DNA from: Rhodothermales bacterium
GTDB lineage: Bacteria; Bacteroidota; Rhodothermia; Rhodothermales; UBA10348
NCBI GenBank assembly: GCA_017643395.1
Contig: JAEPNP010000001.1
Coordinates: 641,806 to 705,805 of the forward strand
Length of the DNA: 64,000 nt
Direction of reading: 5' to 3'
The position numbers were made by a program, and so were the translations under genes. Each line of letters opens with the position of its first letter. The stretch's first letter is position 1. Below, piece after piece: positions 60,894 through 64,000 of this stretch. The notes below the pieces were generated by a model. It was not told the origin of the DNA. It made no database searches and was given only the letters and a program-made list of their open reading frames with translations.

Positions 60894-61574
60894 ATGACAA
60901 TTCCCATGCTCAAGCGTCTGCCAATACTTCCGGTCCTGCTTCCACTTCTAGTGTTGGTCGGATGCGACACCGGTGCAACCCTGGACGGAGATTCCGGTCA
61001 GGTGACCGAGCTGGTTCCCCTGGGCCTCGGTCATTCATGGATCCTGCAGCGTACCGGTTGGATCCGAACCGATCACCAGAACGAGTCCTTCTCCTGGGTG
61101 GAGTCCTGGGTCGTAGACAGGGATACACTTATCGAGGGCGAAACGTGGTACAGTGTGCTGCAGACATCCACAGAGAGCACTCCAGCATTCTCCTGGCGAA
61201 GCGGGTGGCACACAAATCGCACTGACGGCATCTGGCGGTTCGACAATGGCGGCAGCAGCCAGGAAGCAGAGCTATGGATTCCGCTCCTGAACGCGGAGGG
61301 AGACGCGGTCACTACCATCCCGGGCACGGAATACAGACTGGTCGGCGTCTCTGATGACGGACGCTCACGAACTTTCCGCAGGACAACGACATGGCTGCCG
61401 GGCGTAGACGTGGAACTGCCGGTACCGCAGGTTGACCTCATCCGGATATCGGAAACCGAAGGATTTGTCCATCTGAGCGATTTCGTGTTCTCCAGCGAGG
61501 CGGGTGGACCTTGGTCCAAGACCATGCAGCAAGAGTGGAACCTCTTGCGATTTCAACCGGGCACGCGCCGTTGA
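60894..61574 (+). CDS. Lipoprotein of unknown function
   Basis: A 226-residue protein with a lipoprotein signal: MTIPMLKRLPILPVLLPLLV then LVGC, with Cys-24. The mature part is strand-rich (SWVESWVVDRDTLIEGETWY, IWRFDNGGSSQEAELWIPLL, FVHLSDFVFSSE) and may be a beta-sandwich. There is no recognised catalytic motif. The frame is open upstream to 60,651, but the ATG at 60,894 gives the signal. The start codon directly follows the attR2 core (ACTATG). Confidence 0.75.
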   Translation: MTIPMLKRLPILPVLLPLLVLVGCDTGATLDGDSGQVTELVPLGLGHSWILQRTGWIRTDHQNESFSWVESWVVDRDTLIEGETWYSVLQTSTESTPAFSWRSGWHTNRTDGIWRFDNGGSSQEAELWIPLLNAEGDAVTTIPGTEYRLVGVSDDGRSRTFRRTTTWLPGVDVELPVPQVDLIRISETEGFVHLSDFVFSSEAGGPWSKTMQQEWNLLRFQPGTRR

Positions 61575-61634
61575 TCGGGTGACGATCGTTCAATCGGCGG
61601 TCTGTCAGGCCCCCGACCACCAGCCGCCACTTGC

Positions 61635-61680
61635 ATACCCAAGATCATCGAGGTATTATTGCCTAGATCATTTAGGGTAT
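61635..61680 (+). promoter_or_regulatory. Candidate operator for the second PadR
   Basis: ATACCC (61,635-61,640) and GGGTAT (61,675-61,680) are inverted, GATCAT is repeated at 61,643-61,648 and 61,666-61,671, and AGGTAT is at 61,651-61,656. The ATACC/GGTAT half-site is shared with the operator of the first PadR, and in both cases it ends 3-4 bases before the start codon. Confidence 0.45.
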
Positions 61681-61683
61681 ACC

Positions 61684-62028
61684 GTGTTTTCCAGAGAACT
61701 TTCGGCTGCAGCCGCCAAACCGGCGATCCTGGCTATTCTGGCTGATCGCGACAGCTACGGTTACGAAATCATCTTGCGCGTCAAGGATCTCTCAGGCGGG
61801 CGGGTGGAATGGGCCGAAGGCGCCATCTACCCGGTACTGCATCGACTGGAGAGGCAGGGCTTCATCGAGTCCTACTGGGAGAAAGGTGAGTCCGGTCACC
61901 GGAGGAAGTACTACCGTCTCTTGCCGAAGGGCCGCCGCGAGAGTGCCCGGGAAGAGCACAGTTGGCGGTTGGCAGACGCGATCCTGACCGAACTCTGGAG
62001 TCCGAAACCGAGCCTGGGTCTGCGGTGA
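61684..62028 (+). CDS. PadR-family transcriptional regulator
   Basis: A 114-residue winged-helix protein starting at GTG (VFSRELSAAAAKPAILAI). The family blocks are AILADRDSYGYEIILRV, EGAIYPVLHRLERQGFIE and SGHRRKYYRLLPKGRRES. It is a paralog of the PadR at 23,687-24,043. The next gene starts inside its stop codon (GTGA overlap at 62,025-62,028), so the two are translationally coupled and the downstream product is its likely target. Confidence 0.9.
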   Translation: MFSRELSAAAAKPAILAILADRDSYGYEIILRVKDLSGGRVEWAEGAIYPVLHRLERQGFIESYWEKGESGHRRKYYRLLPKGRRESAREEHSWRLADAILTELWSPKPSLGLR

Positions 62029-62849
62029 ACACAGTCAGCCACATACTCTCCAACTGGCAACACGCCGCCAGGCGTGACGGCTGGACAGAGGATGCCATCG
62101 AGGAAGCTCTTCCCCATGTGATGGCCCTCATTCAGCAACACCTCGACCGAGATACGCCACCCTCGCACATCCTGGCGCTGGTGAACAGGGAGTTTGGTCA
62201 CCCGGCCTCACTGGCCCTGGAATTGCGCCAGGCTCGCTCCCCCCTGACACATCTGATGGAATCGATGAACTCCAGCCACGTCCTTTCAGCGCTCTTCGGG
62301 GCAGCCCTCTGCGCCGCCGTCATTCTTGTCTGGCCGCAGGCCGAGCCGGAGCGTGGTGTCCCCCACCCGGGTGGACTCACGATGACCGTACATCCCGACG
62401 AGTTCGGCAACTTTGTGGTGTTGACGGCCAGGGACAGCCGTCTGCCGCCACCGATCACGTCGGCCACGGTCGGAAGCGCCATCCGCCGCGCAGAGGTCGC
62501 CGTCAACGCGTTCTACATGGCCCTGGACGAGAATGATCAGGAGATGCTCGCCCTGGCGGTTGACCAGTCTGGACGGAGTTATTCGGATCTCTCACGGCTT
62601 CTCGGTTACAAGGTCACGAGTCGGGAGGATGTGGTGGCCTCGTTCGACAAGGGCCACACCGAGATATCTCTCGTCACGGCCGCCCTCTATGCCCACGAGT
62701 TCTCCGGGCCTCGGGGTGAGGGTATTCTGAGTGGAGGGCGTGGCGGCTCGGTGGACGCCAAGTACTACCTGGCGGCATTCGACCAGACGCTGAAAGAGCT
62801 TCGCGCCTGCGCCGACAAAGGAACGTGTTCCCCGCGGAATGTTGACTAA
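62025..62849 (+). CDS. Single-pass membrane protein coupled to PadR
   Basis: A 274-residue protein starting at GTG (VNTVSHILSNWQHAARR). Residues 1-75 resemble the helical prefix seen in PadR-linked membrane proteins. One transmembrane helix (about 85-103: LSALFGAALCAAVILVW) precedes a soluble, likely periplasmic domain (AVNAFYMALDENDQEMLALA, SFDKGHTEISLVTAALYAHE). It could be an anti-sigma-like or sensory membrane partner of the regulator. I do not recognise a named family. Confidence 0.72.
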   Translation: MNTVSHILSNWQHAARRDGWTEDAIEEALPHVMALIQQHLDRDTPPSHILALVNREFGHPASLALELRQARSPLTHLMESMNSSHVLSALFGAALCAAVILVWPQAEPERGVPHPGGLTMTVHPDEFGNFVVLTARDSRLPPPITSATVGSAIRRAEVAVNAFYMALDENDQEMLALAVDQSGRSYSDLSRLLGYKVTSREDVVASFDKGHTEISLVTAALYAHEFSGPRGEGILSGGRGGSVDAKYYLAAFDQTLKELRACADKGTCSPRNVD

Positions 62850-62866
62850 CACAGGGTCGGGCCCCG

Positions 62867-64000
62867 CTACCGCTCAAACGCCGCCAGCACCCCCTGCTCC
62901 AGAATCGGCCAGATCTGGTTCATGAGACTCGACCCGAAATTCCCGCCGGTCGACACGATCACAAGGTCCAGATCATCCACCAGAATGATGTACTGCCCGC
63001 CGTTCCCGGACGCGTACTGCACGCGATACGTGCGCGGCGTCCGGGTGCGAAGCGTGCGCATCCACCACTGGTAGCCATAGGACACATCGCCCGAGAACTG
63101 GAAGCGCTCGGTCAAGCTCTCCTCGACCCAGTCCTCCGACAGCACGCGCGTCTCCTTCCACATCCCGTCCGACAGAAAGACCTGCCCCAGCCGCAGCATG
63201 TCCCGCGGACGCGTTACCGCACCGAGCGGATTGCCGACACCGGGCAGCACGTCACTCTCGGTTGGGTCTGCCATGAATTCCCGTACGAAGTTGGCCACCT
63301 GCATGCCGGTGCCCCGGGCCAGAATGTCGTTGAGCATGATGCTCGCACCGGTGTTGTAGACCCACGTGCCGCCCGGCGTAAACTGGAGCGGCTGATTGAG
63401 CACAAAGCCCGTCCAGTTCGACGGCGGAGTACGGTACATCTGCGACAGGTGATTGCTCGTATTGCCCGCCGCAGCGCCGGACTCATTCCACTCCAGCCCC
63501 GTGGACATGGTCAGCACGTGCTCCAGGGTGATGGCCTCCTTGCCCGCATTGAACTGATAGTCGGGAAAGAACCCCGACAGCGGCTCATCAACCCCGCCGA
63601 TCAGACCTCGGTCAATGGCCATCCCGATCAATGCGGATCGATAGGACTTGCTGGCTGACTGCACCTCGTGCGCCGTAAAACGGTCCCAGTTGATCTGCTG
63701 ACCGCTTGAATTGCCTCCGGGCCAGTACTCCTCGAATACCAGCTTCCCTTGGTGGGCGATGAGCAGCGAGTGGATCCCGCTCCATCTGCCACTTCGGATC
63801 CCGTCCACTTCCGCGAAGAGCAATTCCGGCCTGGGAGCGTCCATCGCCGCGACCTCCCAACCGTCCTGGTCATCCGGCGGCTGGAAATACCGGTAGGTCG
63901 CCACCGCAGAAACCAGGACCGCATTCGAGCCTTCGGCTTGGACGCGCAAGGACTGCGAGTAACCAGTGCCGAGGGTCCACTCAAACGAAGCCCGTCCTTC
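62867..64000 (-). CDS. Serine beta-lactamase-family protein (partial, runs off the right edge)
   Basis: The frame is open to the end of the window, so the N-terminus lies beyond base 64,000; 377 residues are visible. The class C beta-lactamase/D-peptidase SxxK motif is SASKSYRSALIG (near visible residue 112). TGASIMLNDILARG and YGYQWWMRT follow in the usual order, and GNGGQYIILVDDLDLV is at the C-terminal strand. The visible N-terminal part (EGRASFEWTLGTGYSQSLRV) reads like a beta-sandwich domain before the enzyme. Members include esterases, D-peptidases and resistance proteins; no call among these is possible. Confidence 0.85.
   Translation of the reverse strand, partial: EGRASFEWTLGTGYSQSLRVQAEGSNAVLVSAVATYRYFQPPDDQDGWEVAAMDAPRPELLFAEVDGIRSGRWSGIHSLLIAHQGKLVFEEYWPGGNSSGQQINWDRFTAHEVQSASKSYRSALIGMAIDRGLIGGVDEPLSGFFPDYQFNAGKEAITLEHVLTMSTGLEWNESGAAAGNTSNHLSQMYRTPPSNWTGFVLNQPLQFTPGGTWVYNTGASIMLNDILARGTGMQVANFVREFMADPTESDVLPGVGNPLGAVTRPRDMLRLGQVFLSDGMWKETRVLSEDWVEESLTERFQFSGDVSYGYQWWMRTLRTRTPRTYRVQYASGNGGQYIILVDDLDLVIVSTGGNFGSSLMNQIWPILEQGVLAAFER

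Overview
The window looks like chromosome of a high-GC, aerobic, non-spore-forming member of the FCB group, most likely Rhodothermota (Rhodothermales-like). The evidence is several long secreted proteins with type IX secretion (T9SS) C-terminal sorting domains, a type III glutamine synthetase, a fused gamma-alpha 2-oxoglutarate:ferredoxin oxidoreductase, a type B L31 protein, a FloA flotillin, and weak use of Shine-Dalgarno sequences with several GTG/TTG starts. This assignment is an inference from gene content; no rRNA is present.

Positions 1-31,860 are mostly housekeeping. In order they hold the moaC end, floA, dodecin, a membrane-stress cluster (pspA, a PspA C-terminal-half paralog, a membrane coiled-coil protein, an enoyl-CoA hydratase and a CNNM/HlyC transporter), pyrimidine-nucleoside phosphorylase, rpmE2, korAB, a UbiA prenyltransferase, a BtpA-like protein, apaG, an S10 peptidase, lipoproteins, a cytochrome c, a GNAT-DinB fusion, a second CNNM protein, thyA-folA, a padR plus FtsX/MacB-type permease pair with a large inverted-repeat operator, purB, an ECF sigma factor, an Lrp regulator with glnA-III, and an S9 peptidase.

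Positions 31,836-49,734 are a surface-protein region: six predicted T9SS-type or outer-surface proteins, including a 2,300-residue beta-helix protein carrying both a dockerin-like and a cohesin-like module, a cadherin-repeat protein and a GVYG-repeat protein. One beta-helix gene sits in an approximately 2-kb segment bounded by an 83-bp direct repeat that copies the start and upstream region of the S9 peptidase gene. A 37-39 bp tandem repeat array fills the neighbouring intergenic space, and a short related motif occurs at 16.6 kb.

Positions 49,918-60,752 are an integrated element in the 3' end of a tRNA-Ile2(CAU)-like gene. It has 14-bp att repeats, a tyrosine integrase at the far end, an excisionase-like HTH gene coupled to a filamentous-phage-type replication gene, a GIY-YIG endonuclease with C-terminal repeats, and a HEPN-like protein. 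It also carries a cassette of three tandem acyltransferase-like paralogs next to an EamA-family transporter that has an extra C-terminal domain. Two of the three paralogs contain 10-bp G/C homopolymers. One tract breaks the frame in the conserved core and the other decides the C-terminus and coupling to the next gene, so this cassette is the best candidate for an undescribed, possibly phase-variable, system.

After the element come a lipoprotein, a second padR with a coupled membrane protein, and a serine beta-lactamase-family gene that runs off the right edge.
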